Source of the DNA: Chryseobacterium kimseyorum
GTDB taxonomy: Bacteria > Bacteroidota > Bacteroidia > Flavobacteriales > Weeksellaceae
Length of the DNA stretch: 64,000 nucleotides
Direction of reading: 5' to 3'
Assembly (NCBI RefSeq): GCF_025971945.1
Contig: NZ_JAPDHW010000007.1
Span: forward strand, 1-64,000
Below the pieces are notes generated by a model. The model had not been told where the DNA came from. It saw nothing but the letters and a program-made list of their open reading frames with translations, and made no database searches. The translations under genes were made by a program, and so were the position numbers. Positions 1 through 8,061 of the stretch are shown here, piece by piece. Each line of letters starts with the position of its first letter. Position 1 is the stretch's first letter.

Positions 1-498
1 AGGTATAGAAATGCCATTTTCAATTAACCAATCTATCATAGGGAACTTAAGTTTTAAAAATAAAATCTCAACCTTTTCTAATTCTTTGTTTATTCCATAA
101 TGCTCCAAACTATTTCTTATAGATTGTAATTGTTCTAATAATATCTTCAGGTTATTATCTAATTTAAGTTGATTACTAATTTTTTGTAAAGCAGTAGTGA
201 AAGATATTGTTTTAACAGGCCTATCTAAATCAAACACACTTATACATTTTTCTTTTGCGATTCTATATTTCTCATTTAATTTCGAATCTTTTTTATCGAT
301 TATCTCTTCATCGCCAAATTTATTCGATAGAATTTCTTTAAATAGTAATTCAATACCATTGTGAAAAAAAGTAATTCCGTGTTTCAAATCAAATAAATCT
401 TTTGAATTACTCTCATAATTATTTAGGTACTCAATTCCTTTAATAACTGAATTTAATCCATTTTCTAATAATGTTATTTTAAAAATTTGTTTGGTCAT
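1..498 (-). CDS. HEPN-motif hypothetical protein (3' end outside window)
   Basis: An open frame of 166 codons starts at an ATG (498-496) and runs off the left edge, so the C-terminus is missing. The protein is helical and charged. It contains a stretch 'DLKHGITFFHNGIELLFKE' around residues 37-55 and, near residues 128-133, the motif RNSLEH. This fits the Rx4H signature (R-N-x-x-x-H) that HEPN-fold RNases use for catalysis. HEPN proteins are common in toxin-antitoxin and defence systems, but many are non-catalytic. The next gene on this strand is a degraded secreted-protein gene and the DNA around is rich in small repeats, so the gene sits in accessory DNA. The motif is seen directly; the RNase role is inference. 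Confidence 0.6.
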   Translation of the reverse strand, partial: MTKQIFKITLLENGLNSVIKGIEYLNNYESNSKDLFDLKHGITFFHNGIELLFKEILSNKFGDEEIIDKKDSKLNEKYRIAKEKCISVFDLDRPVKTISFTTALQKISNQLKLDNNLKILLEQLQSIRNSLEHYGINKELEKVEILFLKLKFPMIDWLIENGISIP

Positions 499-525
499 AG
501 AATTTCGTATAAGTTTTCGATAGCG

Positions 526-582
526 TGGATTTGTAATCCGTGCCTAGAACATCAATAGTGTTGGTCACGGATTGCAAATCCG
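526..582. repeat. Two REP-like hairpins (CGGATT-GCA-AATCCG family)
   Basis: A perfect copy CGGATTGCAAATCCG lies at 568-582 and a variant, TGGATTTGTAATCCG, at 526-540. The repeat can fold into a 6-bp stem with a 3-nt loop. The same unit flanks the transposase gene at 1.66-2.21 kb. Confidence 0.75.
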
Positions 583-642
583 CAACATTGGTATTATAAT
601 ATTTTGAAGCATATGGTCAATGATTAGAAATTCACGACATTG

Positions 643-1145
643 TTAGAATTCTTTTTTTGCGTTTTCTTTTTCTTCTTGAATACGTCTTTTAATGTATAAA
701 TCATATAAAGAGACATCCTCATATTCAATAGTAAAATAATTATTTGACCAGTTATTGATTCTGCATCTGATTTTATCATTATACCAACCCTTCAATGAAG
801 GAGAATTTACAGAAGGTGCACCGTAAGCATCATTCATTATATTCCAAACATTGTAGTTTTATCTGTTATTATTTCAATTTCATAAATCAAATCATCAATT
901 GTACTGACTGATATTTTTAAGACATCGGTTTGATCTATCTTTTTATATTTATTTCCAATGTAGAGATACTCATTAAAGTTCCCTACAGTGTTTTTTTCTT
1001 TTTCTATGAAATCAGAATAATTATTAATATTTGAACCTAATTTAATATCTCTGAAACCATTTTGTTCAGTAAGAAAATTCATATTTTGGGTAAATACAAA
1101 TTGAAATTGTAAAACGAAGAAAAAGAATATAATATTTTTCATCAT
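643..1145 (-). pseudogene. Secreted hypothetical protein, broken by a single-base frameshift
   Basis: Two frames abut here. The first (1145 down to 837) starts with a signal peptide (MMKNIIFFFFVLQFQFVFTQ), has about 80 residues of mixed alpha/beta sequence and stops at TAA 839-837. The second (837-643) reads MNDAYGAPSVNSPSLKGWYN and continues to a natural end. Reading the second frame upstream of its apparent ATG gives V-W-N-I-M-N-D-A-Y-G. One extra A near 846-848 (ACAATG to ACAAATG) would therefore fuse both into one protein of about 167 residues. I recognise no family. A one-base deletion is the simplest account; translational coupling through the TAATG overlap is a less likely alternative. 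Confidence 0.6.
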
Positions 1146-1386
1146 TAAATAAAATTTTTAAAGAATATGTGAATGTATGATAAAGATTTATTTAGCGCGC
1201 TAAGTGCTAATGTAAATTATAATTTCTTAAAAATAATCAAATATACAGTTATAGCAAATTTAAATTTAAAAAAACAAAACTAAAGCCCGATGTTATGCCC
1301 ACACTGGCGCGAGCGTCCCGCTCGTGCCCATTCATGCTCGCATCAGCAAAAGACAAAACTCATCCTTCCACGTCCCCACCACGCAC
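1146..1386. other. Non-coding stretch
   Basis: No credible reading frame. The left part is AT-rich and holds the probable promoter area of the broken secreted-protein gene. The part from about 1290 is more GC-rich (CACTGGCGCGAGCGTCCCGC at 1302-1321) and leads into the REP-flanked transposase unit. Confidence 0.5.
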
Positions 1387-1393
1387 GATGTCG

Positions 1394-1408
1394 CGGATTT
1401 GCAATCCG
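1394..1408. repeat. REP-like hairpin, downstream of RAYT
   Basis: CGGATTTGCAATCCG, in the orientation opposite to the copies at 568 and 2258, so the transposase gene is flanked by inverted REP copies. Confidence 0.75.
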
Positions 1409-1622
1409 TGACGACAACACACAACAAATCACCCCATAAAAACCACAAAAACATCTAAAGCATTATCTAATTCTGCATAATTTCTGGCACTGCTGAAATA
1501 GTAATGTTCAGGTTCTGCCACTATTTTCTGTTTTACGGGATTTTGATGAATATAATTGATCTTCTCTTTAATCCATTTATTTGAAAAAACTTCTTCAGCG
1601 TGGTAACCATCTCTCGATGTCG

Positions 1623-1637
1623 CGGATTTGCAATCCG
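1623..1637. repeat. REP-like hairpin inside the tandem duplication
   Basis: Identical to the copy at 1394-1408, sitting just after the stop codon of the intact transposase gene. Confidence 0.75.
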
Positions 1638-1657
1638 TGACGACAACACACAACAAA

Positions 1658-2212
1658 TCACCCCATAAAAACCACAAAAACATCTAAAGCATTATCTAAT
1701 TCTGCATAATTTCTGGCACTGATGAAATAGTAATGCTCCGCTTCTGCCACTATTTTCTGTTTTACGGGATTTTGATGAATATAATTGATCTTCTCTTTAA
1801 TCCATTTATTAGAAAAAACTTCTTCAGCATGGTAACCATCTTGCCAAACTTTAAACTTTTGCTCACTGGTTAAATGCTCGCAAGATTTTTGAAAATATTG
1901 CAGCATCCATTCTCTTCTGCTTTCAGGTTCAGACTGTATAGTTTCAATTATTTTTTTTGAAGTAAATTTTTTAAAATCTCTCATAATTTCAGAAACAGTG
2001 TATCTACCGTCTGCCCGACAAAATAAATGAAGATGATTTGACATTAAGCAGTATGCAAAAATGGAAAGGCCTTTTTGATTTTGACAGTATTTTAAAGAAT
2101 CTATAATGACCATTTTTTGCGATAACCTTGTAAATACATTAACCCAGCCTACCGTTGTAATTGTAATAAAGTACGCTTGATCGATATCTAAAGCTTTGTA
2201 TTTTGTAGACAT
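1658..2212 (-). CDS. REP-associated tyrosine transposase (RAYT, Y1/IS200-like family)
   Basis: A 184-residue single-strand DNA transposase of the Y1/HUH class. RAYTs are domesticated single-copy enzymes that act on REP hairpins in the same genome. The HUH metal-binding motif appears as SNHLHLF near residues 58-64. The conserved C-terminal block INYIHQNPVKQKIV, with the candidate catalytic tyrosine in this region, lies at about residues 139-152. Length fits the family. The start ATG (2212) is followed by the usual family opening with FITITTVGW. The gene is bracketed by inverted copies of the CGGATT hairpin at 1394/1623 and 2258, the classic RAYT-REP layout. Its last ~60 codons are duplicated downstream. 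It looks intact. Confidence 0.88.
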   Translation of the reverse strand: MSTKYKALDIDQAYFITITTVGWVNVFTRLSQKMVIIDSLKYCQNQKGLSIFAYCLMSNHLHLFCRADGRYTVSEIMRDFKKFTSKKIIETIQSEPESRREWMLQYFQKSCEHLTSEQKFKVWQDGYHAEEVFSNKWIKEKINYIHQNPVKQKIVAEAEHYYFISARNYAELDNALDVFVVFMG

Positions 2213-2257
2213 CTGTGTTTTATTTAAAAGTACAAAATTTTATAATTGAAAAAGTCA

Positions 2258-2302
2258 CGGATTGCAAATCCGCGACATCGGTTTGCAAATCCGCAACATC
2301 GG
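2258..2302. repeat. REP-like hairpin plus half copy, upstream of RAYT
   Basis: A complete CGGATTGCAAATCCG at 2258-2272 is followed by CGACATCGG and a partial copy (GTTTGCAAATCCGCAACATC) at 2281-2300. This resembles the REP-doublet (BIME-like) arrangement. Confidence 0.7.
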
Positions 2303-2424
2303 TAATAGATTTATCTTCAAAACTACAAACTTCTCGATACAATTTTTTTCAAAAACCTACTCGAAGTGACGGGAGTATGTTAAAATGTAAAACGGCATTA
2401 TTATAATTTATAGAAAATACATAA

Positions 2425-2446
2425 GGCTGAAATTTTCACTTCAGCC
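2425..2446 (-). terminator. Possible weak terminator hairpin
   Basis: GGCTGAA/TTCAGCC stem with an 8-nt loop, 35 bp after the stop of the NTF2-like gene on the minus strand. There is no clear U-tract, so this is tentative. Confidence 0.35.
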
Positions 2447-2480
2447 CTACATGGTAAAACATTGGAATTCCAGACAGATT

Positions 2481-2798
2481 TTATCCTGTTACTTTTAAAG
2501 CCTGAATTTTTCCGTCAGCAATTTTAAAATGAAATTTCAAAATCAGAGGACTTCCCGGAAATGATCCTGCAATTTTTGCCGACAGTATATCTTCTTTTTC
2601 ATCATAATCTACCGGCTCCATTGTGGCCTTGTTTTCTTTGTTGGATTTGTCGATCCACTTTTCAATTTCTGCCTTGCCGTTGTGCGTTTTGCCTTCATCA
2701 GATACCTGGGCATCTTCGGCGAAACAGTCTGCATAGGCAGCGCTGTTAAATTCGTTCTGAGTCTTTACTAAATCTGAGATGATGTTTGGTAATTGCAT
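2481..2798 (-). CDS. NTF2-like (SnoaL-type) family protein
   Basis: A 105-residue protein with the pattern of a small NTF2-like cone-fold protein. It has an N-terminal helix ending in FNSAAYADCFAEDAQVSDEG, then GKAEIEKWIDKSNKENKATM, and beta strands with LKFHFKIADGKIQALKV at the end. Such proteins are polyketide-cyclase-like or orphan ligand-binding domains; the substrate cannot be told. It lies 20 bp downstream of the SDR gene on the same strand, so both are probably one operon facing away from the HxlR regulator. The family assignment is good; the function is unknown. Confidence 0.75.
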   Translation of the reverse strand: MQLPNIISDLVKTQNEFNSAAYADCFAEDAQVSDEGKTHNGKAEIEKWIDKSNKENKATMEPVDYDEKEDILSAKIAGSFPGSPLILKFHFKIADGKIQALKVTG

Positions 2799-2818
2799 TG
2801 TATTGTATTTTAAATTAA

Positions 2819-3610
2819 TTAAATAGTGGGTACGGTACCGCCGTCGATGACATATTCGGTTCCTGTTAAATAGCCGGCTCTCGGAGATACAAGAAAACCT
2901 ACAAATTCGGCAACCTCTCTCGGTTCGGAAGGTCTGCCAAAAGGAATTCCGCCCAGCGCATCCATCACGCCCTGTTGCGCTTGTTCTACAGTGCTGTTTG
3001 CGTTTCTTGCAATTTCGCCCAGCCAGTCTTTCGATGCTGTCGTATTAATCCACCCAGGTGAAACAGCTAAAACACGGACACCCTTTGGAGTTACTTCATT
3101 CGACAGACTTTTACTGTAATTTCTCAATGCTGCTTTTGAAGCGGCGTAAGGCAAAGTAGAATCATATAAAGGAAGCTTACCCTGAATGGATGCAATGTGA
3201 ATGATAACGCCACTTTTCCGCTCAATCATTTGGGGCAAAAACCCACGGTCTAATCGCACGGGAGCAAGTAAATTTGCCTTTAATGTGGATTCCCAGTCCT
3301 CATCCGATAATGCATTAAAGCCACCGGCAGGTGTTGTTGATGAGCCGAGGTTGTTGATCAGAATATCCAGCCGGCCATACGCAGACATGATTTCACTGAT
3401 TACCTTCTGTGTTCCTTCCACAGTACTCAGATCAGCAGCAATGAAATGCATATTGCTGTTTTCTTCTTCTGGTGCATTTCTTGCCGAAATGATTACTGTC
3501 GCGCCGGCCTGCAATAGTCTTTCTGCAATCGCTTTTCCGGTTCCTTTTGTACCTCCAGTTACCAGAGCAATTTGGCCTGACAACTCATTGTTGAAATTAA
3601 ACTGTTCCAT
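2819..3610 (-). CDS. SDR family NAD(P)-dependent oxidoreductase
   Basis: A classical short-chain dehydrogenase/reductase of 263 residues. The Rossmann glycine motif TGGTKGTGKAIAERL is near residue 18, the NLGSS variant of the NNAG motif near residue 87, and the active-site Tyr-Lys motif is YAASKAALRNYSKSL. The C-terminus has the typical GRPSEPREVAEFVGFL and an ending similar to GTEYVIDGGT. The substrate is unknown. The gene is transcribed away from an HxlR-family regulator 127 bp upstream, an arrangement in which the regulator often controls the oxidoreductase. The following NTF2-like gene is probably co-transcribed. Confidence 0.92.
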   Translation of the reverse strand: MEQFNFNNELSGQIALVTGGTKGTGKAIAERLLQAGATVIISARNAPEEENSNMHFIAADLSTVEGTQKVISEIMSAYGRLDILINNLGSSTTPAGGFNALSDEDWESTLKANLLAPVRLDRGFLPQMIERKSGVIIHIASIQGKLPLYDSTLPYAASKAALRNYSKSLSNEVTPKGVRVLAVSPGWINTTASKDWLGEIARNANSTVEQAQQGVMDALGGIPFGRPSEPREVAEFVGFLVSPRAGYLTGTEYVIDGGTVPTI

Positions 3611-3737
3611 TTTTATAATTATTTATAGGACAAAATTGGGCTATAAAAACAGTTTGTACAAGTACGGAATTACGATTCAGATAGGGATAAATTATTCCCC
3701 TATTGTGCAAATCGGAACATACGTTTAAATTTGCTTT

Positions 3738-4124
3738 ATGTATGAAAGAAAAATAATCCCGAACTTAAATTGCGGTCTTGACCTGATCGGTGAGGTACTT
3801 TACGGCAAATGGAAAATACGTCTGCTCTGGTTTATAGATCAGGGACATCAAAGGCCGAGTGAATTACAGCGCAAAATCCCTGACGCCACGCGTAGAGTAT
3901 TAAATATACAGTTGAAAGAGCTGGAAGATCACGAATTGATTACCAAGAAAATTTATCCTGTTGTGCCGCCCAAAGTAGAGTACAGTCTTACTGAACTGGG
4001 TAAAAGCGTTATACCTATAATTTTGCAGTTGGGAATTTGGGGAGATCAGAACGAAACGCACTTACGTACTGTTATTCTAAAGCGTCTGAACGCAGAAAGC
4101 GAATCGCTTCGTCTGGAAGAGTAG
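3738..4124 (+). CDS. HxlR family winged-helix transcriptional regulator
   Basis: A 128-residue MarR-like/HxlR winged helix protein: an N-terminal CGLDLIGEVLYGKWKIRLLW, then the recognition region RPSELQRKIPDATRRVLNIQL, and the wing with VPPKVEYSLTELGKSV. HxlR proteins sense electrophiles or redox signals, often through a cysteine near the N-terminus. Here there is a cysteine in 'NLNCGLDL' at about residue 12. The gene is divergent from the SDR/NTF2-like operon, which is its likely target. The operator should lie in 3611-3737. Confidence 0.9.
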   Translation: MYERKIIPNLNCGLDLIGEVLYGKWKIRLLWFIDQGHQRPSELQRKIPDATRRVLNIQLKELEDHELITKKIYPVVPPKVEYSLTELGKSVIPIILQLGIWGDQNETHLRTVILKRLNAESESLRLEE

Positions 4125-4469
4125 GGAATGGAAGTTGAGTTGCTATCATTAAAAATCACGGATCGCAAATCCGCAAAATCGGTAAATTGCGAAAAGTCGA
4201 GATTTTTTCTTCTTCAAAATGGCAAAAGTTCTGTATAGCAAATTTTAGAAAATGACATAGGAAATGAAAGCGTTAAGAAAATTAAAAATTAATTCGTTGA
4301 AAAATTCCTACATTCTGAAGCGCGACAGAAATTTTAAAATAAATCGTTAATCACGAACTTGCGCAAGGTTGGGAATTTTAGAATTAAATTTTAATTTTTA
4401 GCCATTATGCTCTAAGTCTTGTCCCAAAATTTCGGGATTGTTTCTTTTGTTTTAAGATAAAAGAAAAAA
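4125..4469. other. Intergenic region with one REP-like copy
   Basis: No gene seen. A REP-like hairpin, CGGATCGCAAATCCG, lies at 4159-4173. The rest is AT-rich and forms the tail of two converging transcription units. Confidence 0.6.
4159..4173. repeat. REP-like hairpin, distal copy
   Basis: CGGATCGCAAATCCG, one mismatch from the RAYT-flanking unit, about 2 kb away from the transposase gene. Confidence 0.65.
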
Positions 4470-5498
4470 TCACTTCCTTTTCGAAGACTTCCTCACACAA
4501 ATCTGCGGTGCCAGCACCACCTTTTTTTCAATAGAAACTCCTGAAGAATTATCTTTCACATGATCGATGAAAACCTGTCCGGCCATATTTCCCATAATTA
4601 GAGGAGTCTGATCCATAGAGCTCATCGGTAGCTCCATAAATTGGGTGAAAGGCTCATTGGAGAAACCAATTACGGCTACTTCCTGAGGGATTTTAATCTT
4701 CCGTTTTTTTAATTCCTGACAGGCGCCTAAAGCAGCAAAATCGCTGGCAGAAAATATCGCATCGGGAATTGATTTGCTTTCCCACAAGGTTTTAATGGCT
4801 TCAATTCCGGCATCAATTGAACTTCCGGTAGAGATAATATTTTCTTCCTTCACCTGGAAGTTGTGATCGATTAAGGCTTGTTTGTAGCCATTCAGACGGT
4901 TTTGGTAGATCTCAAGATTCAGATCTCCGGCGAAGTGGCAGATGTTTTTGTAGCCTTCATCAATCAGATGTTCTGTAGCCATGTAGCCACCACGGTAGTC
5001 ATCAATGGTAACGGTACTGATTCCAGGTATATCTTTCTTTCTGTCGAAAAATATAATGGGCGTATTGGTTGTATTTAAAATATGCTGAATATGTTCCGTG
5101 TCCACCGTTGTTCGGGAAACCGACATGAAAATTCCGTCTACCTGCGCATTCAGCAAAGTATTCAAATGCTTTTTCTCGGTTAAAACGTCTTCATGACTCT
5201 GGCAGATAATTACGTGATAGCCATGAAGAGAAAGTTCTTCTTCAATTCCACGGATCACAGATGAGAAAAAGTTGGTATTGATGTAAGGAACAATGATTCC
5301 AACGTTTTTGGTTTCCCCGCTTTTGAGGGCTTTGGCTAGATTATTCTGCTTATAATTCATTTCTTTAGCAGTTTTAATCACAAGATCTTTCGTTGCCTGA
5401 CTGATTCTCGGGTTGTCATTCAATGCTCTGGAAACCGTTGCCACACTTACGTTTAGCTTCTTCGATATATCATAAATGGTGGCATTCTTCTTTGTCAT
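4470..5498 (-). CDS. LacI family transcriptional regulator
   Basis: A 342-residue LacI/GalR repressor. The N-terminal helix-turn-helix and hinge read TIYDISKKLNVSVATVSRAL (residues 7-26), then a periplasmic-binding-protein-like effector domain with NVGIIVPYINTNFF, a DGIFMSVSRT segment and DAIFSASDFAALGACQELKK. Such proteins bind sugars or sugar phosphates. No sugar genes are adjacent; the only sugar operon in this window is the xylose operon 18-22 kb away, so a link to it is possible but unproven. The gene is monocistronic by context and read away from the antiporter gene. Confidence 0.93.
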   Translation of the reverse strand: MTKKNATIYDISKKLNVSVATVSRALNDNPRISQATKDLVIKTAKEMNYKQNNLAKALKSGETKNVGIIVPYINTNFFSSVIRGIEEELSLHGYHVIICQSHEDVLTEKKHLNTLLNAQVDGIFMSVSRTTVDTEHIQHILNTTNTPIIFFDRKKDIPGISTVTIDDYRGGYMATEHLIDEGYKNICHFAGDLNLEIYQNRLNGYKQALIDHNFQVKEENIISTGSSIDAGIEAIKTLWESKSIPDAIFSASDFAALGACQELKKRKIKIPQEVAVIGFSNEPFTQFMELPMSSMDQTPLIMGNMAGQVFIDHVKDNSSGVSIEKKVVLAPQICVRKSSKRK

Positions 5499-5811
5499 AG
5501 GTATTCTGGACTAACGTTAAATTTCCTTCATATTCCGTTATGGAATGGTCGTAAATTTAATCAAATTATGTATATCACTGGTGAAAAACCACATTTTTAT
5601 ATGGATTTAAATATAAACGACTTTGCAGAGATGAATTTTTGATTTAAATGAAGATTCTGTATTAAAATAAGCGACCGTCATTTTATTTAAATTTAGGTAA
5701 AATCATATTGAAAAAAATATTCATTAAATTATCTTGAAGCTTTCTGTGAGAAATATTGTTTATAAATCATTCTAATCTTTATTTTTGCATTTTAAAACAC
5801 AAATAATACAA
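5499..5811. promoter_or_regulatory. Divergent intergenic region with antiporter promoter (TTG 5756-5758, TATTTTTG 5780-5787)
   Basis: The only strong signal is a Bacteroidota-type promoter on the plus strand. A TTG at 5756-5758 lies 21 bp before TATTTTTG (5780-5787), a full match to TAnnTTTG. Transcription would start near 5794, 18 nt before the ATG at 5812. This rules out the TTG codon at 5785, which lies inside the -7 element. The left part presumably holds the LacI-type gene's own promoter. Confidence 0.7.
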
Positions 5812-7395
5812 ATGCACAGTATTTTACCCTTTCTGTTGGCAATGGTAGCGGTCATCGTTCTGCTGAATATGTTTGCTGCAAAACTCAAAATTGCCTATCC
5901 TATTTTATTGGTTGTCGGTGGCTTAGCGATCAGCTTTATTCCCGGATTGCCAGTGATTAAAATCGATCCTGATCTGATCTTTTTTATATTCCTTCCTCCA
6001 TTGTTATGGGATGCGGCATGGAATATTTCTTTTAAAGAAATGAAAAAATGGTGGCGGATTATCGGCAGTTTTGCTTTCCTGGTCGTATTTTTCACCGCTT
6101 TATCTGTGGCGTTAATTACCAATTATTACATTCCTGGATTTACCATCGCCTTAGGATTTTTGCTCGGTGGAATTGTTTCTCCGCCTGATGCCGTGAGTAC
6201 AGGTGCGATCACTAAGTTTGTGAATATTCCGAGATCAACTTCTACAATTTTGGAAGGCGAAAGTCTTCTGAATGACGCATCATCACTGATTATTTTCCGT
6301 TTTGCTCTGGTTGCTGTAGGAACAGGGCAGTTTATTTGGCAGGATGCTACGATGAGTTTCTTTTGGATGGTTATCGGTGGGGTCGGAATCGGTTTACTTT
6401 TGGGATGGTTATTCGTACAGGCACACAAAATTTTGCCGACAGATGCACCTTCCGATATTGCACTGACGATAATTGAACCTTATTTACTGTATTGGGTGGC
6501 AGAACAGGTTCACAGTTCGGGTGTCTTGGCAGTTGTTGCAGGTGGACTTTTTATGTCGGTCAGAAGATTGAAATTTCTAAATAGTACCAGTCGTATTCAC
6601 GCCTACAGCGTTTGGGAAAGTTTGATATTTATCTTAAATGGTGTGGTTTTTCTCATTATTGGTTTGGAACTGCCGGAGATTGTAGATGGACTTCGTGCAG
6701 ATCAAATTCCACTGGAAAAAGCGATTGGTTATGGTATTTTAGTTACGGGAATCTTGATTGCTGCAAGAATGATCAGCTCATACGCTGCACTAATTTCTAC
6801 CATGATTTTCAGACCTAGTGTACAGCCTCATGCTTCATCCCGAAAACGCCGATGGATGATGCCACTTTTACTGGGCTGGACCGGAATGCGGGGTGTAGTT
6901 TCACTGGCCGCGGCTCTGGCAATTCCTGTGACTCTAGATAACGGTGAAGCTTTTCCGCACAGAAATTTGATTTTGTTTATCACATTTGTGGTGATCTTGC
7001 TTACTCTCGTTGTGCAGGGGCTTACTCTGCCCTACATCATTAGAAAAACAGGATTTTTTGATGATATTTTTGCGGAAGAAGATGAAGTTTTAACCAAACA
7101 GAAAATTAAAAAAGAACTGAAGCAGTACATTTACCAATTTCTGAAATCGAAATATGAAAACGAATTGAAAGATCACGCAGGATTGGAAGTGTTTTTAAGA
7201 CATTGGGAAGAGCGCGCCAAAGCCACCGACGACAGCTGGATGAATGAGAAAACGAAAGTGATTTTTGTAGAAATGCTTGAGGTGCAACGTGAATATCTTA
7301 CAGAACTCAATAAAGATTCTAAAATAAACGAAGAAATCATCCGTCAGCAATTATATCAGATTGATTTGGAGGAGGAACGTTTAAGAATGATTTAA
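5812..7395 (+). CDS. CPA1 family Na+/H+ antiporter
   Basis: A 527-residue cation/proton antiporter. About 12 hydrophobic segments fill residues 1-400, including 'FIFLPPLLWDAAWN', the 'GGIVSPPDAVSTGAI' half-helix region and 'EGESLLNDASSLIIFR', whose ND pair is the CPA1 ion-binding site. A cytosolic, charged C-terminal domain of about 110 residues follows, as in NhaP/NHE-like bacterial antiporters. I start at ATG 5812 because the promoter -7 box overlaps any earlier start. It exchanges Na+ (or K+/Li+) for H+ at the inner membrane and serves pH and salt homeostasis. It seems to be a single-gene unit. Confidence 0.92.
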   Translation: MHSILPFLLAMVAVIVLLNMFAAKLKIAYPILLVVGGLAISFIPGLPVIKIDPDLIFFIFLPPLLWDAAWNISFKEMKKWWRIIGSFAFLVVFFTALSVALITNYYIPGFTIALGFLLGGIVSPPDAVSTGAITKFVNIPRSTSTILEGESLLNDASSLIIFRFALVAVGTGQFIWQDATMSFFWMVIGGVGIGLLLGWLFVQAHKILPTDAPSDIALTIIEPYLLYWVAEQVHSSGVLAVVAGGLFMSVRRLKFLNSTSRIHAYSVWESLIFILNGVVFLIIGLELPEIVDGLRADQIPLEKAIGYGILVTGILIAARMISSYAALISTMIFRPSVQPHASSRKRRWMMPLLLGWTGMRGVVSLAAALAIPVTLDNGEAFPHRNLILFITFVVILLTLVVQGLTLPYIIRKTGFFDDIFAEEDEVLTKQKIKKELKQYIYQFLKSKYENELKDHAGLEVFLRHWEERAKATDDSWMNEKTKVIFVEMLEVQREYLTELNKDSKINEEIIRQQLYQIDLEEERLRMI

Positions 7396-7475
7396 TGGGA
7401 GATTGGTCTGTCACATGCATCGTTATTAAAAGTATTTTTCATTTTACGAGATACAGGTCAGCTATTTTACAACAG

Positions 7476-7512
7476 TCGTAGTTTTACTACACAAAATCGT
7501 AGAACTACTACA
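7476..7512. promoter_or_regulatory. Two tandem 16-bp TCGTAG-N4-ACTACA sites upstream of hcp
   Basis: TCGTAG-TTTT-ACTACA (7476-7491) and TCGTAG-AACT-ACTACA (7497-7512) are spaced exactly 21 bp, two helical turns, and lie 49-85 bp before the candidate -7 box of the tssD gene. Each half can also pair internally (GTAG/CTAC). This geometry is typical of a dimeric activator's binding sites; the factor is unknown. Confidence 0.5.
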
Positions 7513-7560
7513 AATTTTCAAAAAGTTGGTAAAAAGTTTTAAAAATATTTTGGGTGTATT

Positions 7561-7568
7561 TATCTTTG
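7561..7568 (+). promoter_or_regulatory. Candidate -7 element of the tssD promoter
   Basis: TATCTTTG matches the TAnnTTTG consensus 50 bp before the tssD ATG. No TTG at proper spacing was found, which would fit an activator-dependent promoter served by the tandem sites upstream. Confidence 0.5.
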
Positions 7569-7617
7569 AATTAAGAAAATTGAATCACAAAATATTAACA
7601 ATTAAAATTTACAAATC

Positions 7618-8022
7618 ATGGCAGCAAATTCAAGAGGAATCTTAAAATTCAACGGAAGCGAAGGTCAGAAATTATTAAAACTGAACTATAGCGTATCAAG
7701 ATCAACAGACGTATCAGGTAGAGTAGCATCAGACCCATCCAACGCATTGATTAAATTAACCATTGAGGCAACAGAAAAATCTGACATCCTTGAGTCATTG
7801 TTAAACGGAAAATACAAGCCGACTTCAGGTGAAATTACCTTCAACAAATCTCACGAGGAAGGAACTTTGATTACTTTAAACTGGGAGAATGGGTACGTTA
7901 TTCAGCACGAAGTGGATTTCGACGCAGTTGACGAAAACTCAATGTTGATTAGCTTTGTTGTAAGTGCTGAGAAAATCAACTACGGTAATTCGGCATACGA
8001 AGGAATCTGGCCGACAAGCTAA
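7618..8022 (+). CDS. tssD: T6SS tube protein TssD (Hcp), Bacteroidota type
   Basis: A 134-residue protein of the TssD/Hcp family used by Bacteroidota T6SS-iii. The opening MAANSRGILKFNGSEGQKLLKL, the following SRSTDVSGRVASDP and the C-terminal strand region with 'SFVVSAEKINYGNSAYEGIWPTS' are characteristic. Hcp hexamers stack into the inner tube that is fired through the sheath, carrying VgrG and effectors at its tip. The gene has its own promoter area with tandem repeat sites and a strong terminator behind it, so it is probably expressed at high level as a monocistronic unit ahead of vgrG. Confidence 0.93.
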   Translation: MAANSRGILKFNGSEGQKLLKLNYSVSRSTDVSGRVASDPSNALIKLTIEATEKSDILESLLNGKYKPTSGEITFNKSHEEGTLITLNWENGYVIQHEVDFDAVDENSMLISFVVSAEKINYGNSAYEGIWPTS

Positions 8023-8061
8023 CATTAAAATTTACCTTTTAAGTATTATTGTATACAAAGT

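Larger units (their letters stand above)
1387..1841. repeat. Tandem duplication of about 225 bp covering the 3' end of the RAYT gene
   Basis: The block 1387-1612 recurs at 1616-1841 with an offset of 229 bp. Each copy contains one REP-like hairpin followed by the last ~60 codons of the transposase read on the minus strand. The copies differ at only a few positions (for example Pro/Ala and Ser/Ile codons in the peptide), so the duplication is fairly recent. The left copy has no start of its own and is not a gene. Confidence 0.85.

Noticed and set aside
1429..1608. Second transposase-like gene downstream of the RAYT gene
   Set aside because: It is only the duplicated 3' end of the RAYT gene; it lacks the HUH motif and any proper start.
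2215..2406. Plus-strand frame upstream of the RAYT gene
   Set aside because: It reads through the REP repeats and has repetitive non-protein-like sequence (CKSATS repeated).
5785..5811. TTG start adding nine residues to the antiporter
   Set aside because: The TTG is part of the -7 promoter element TATTTTTG (5780-5787) and would lie upstream of the expected transcription start.
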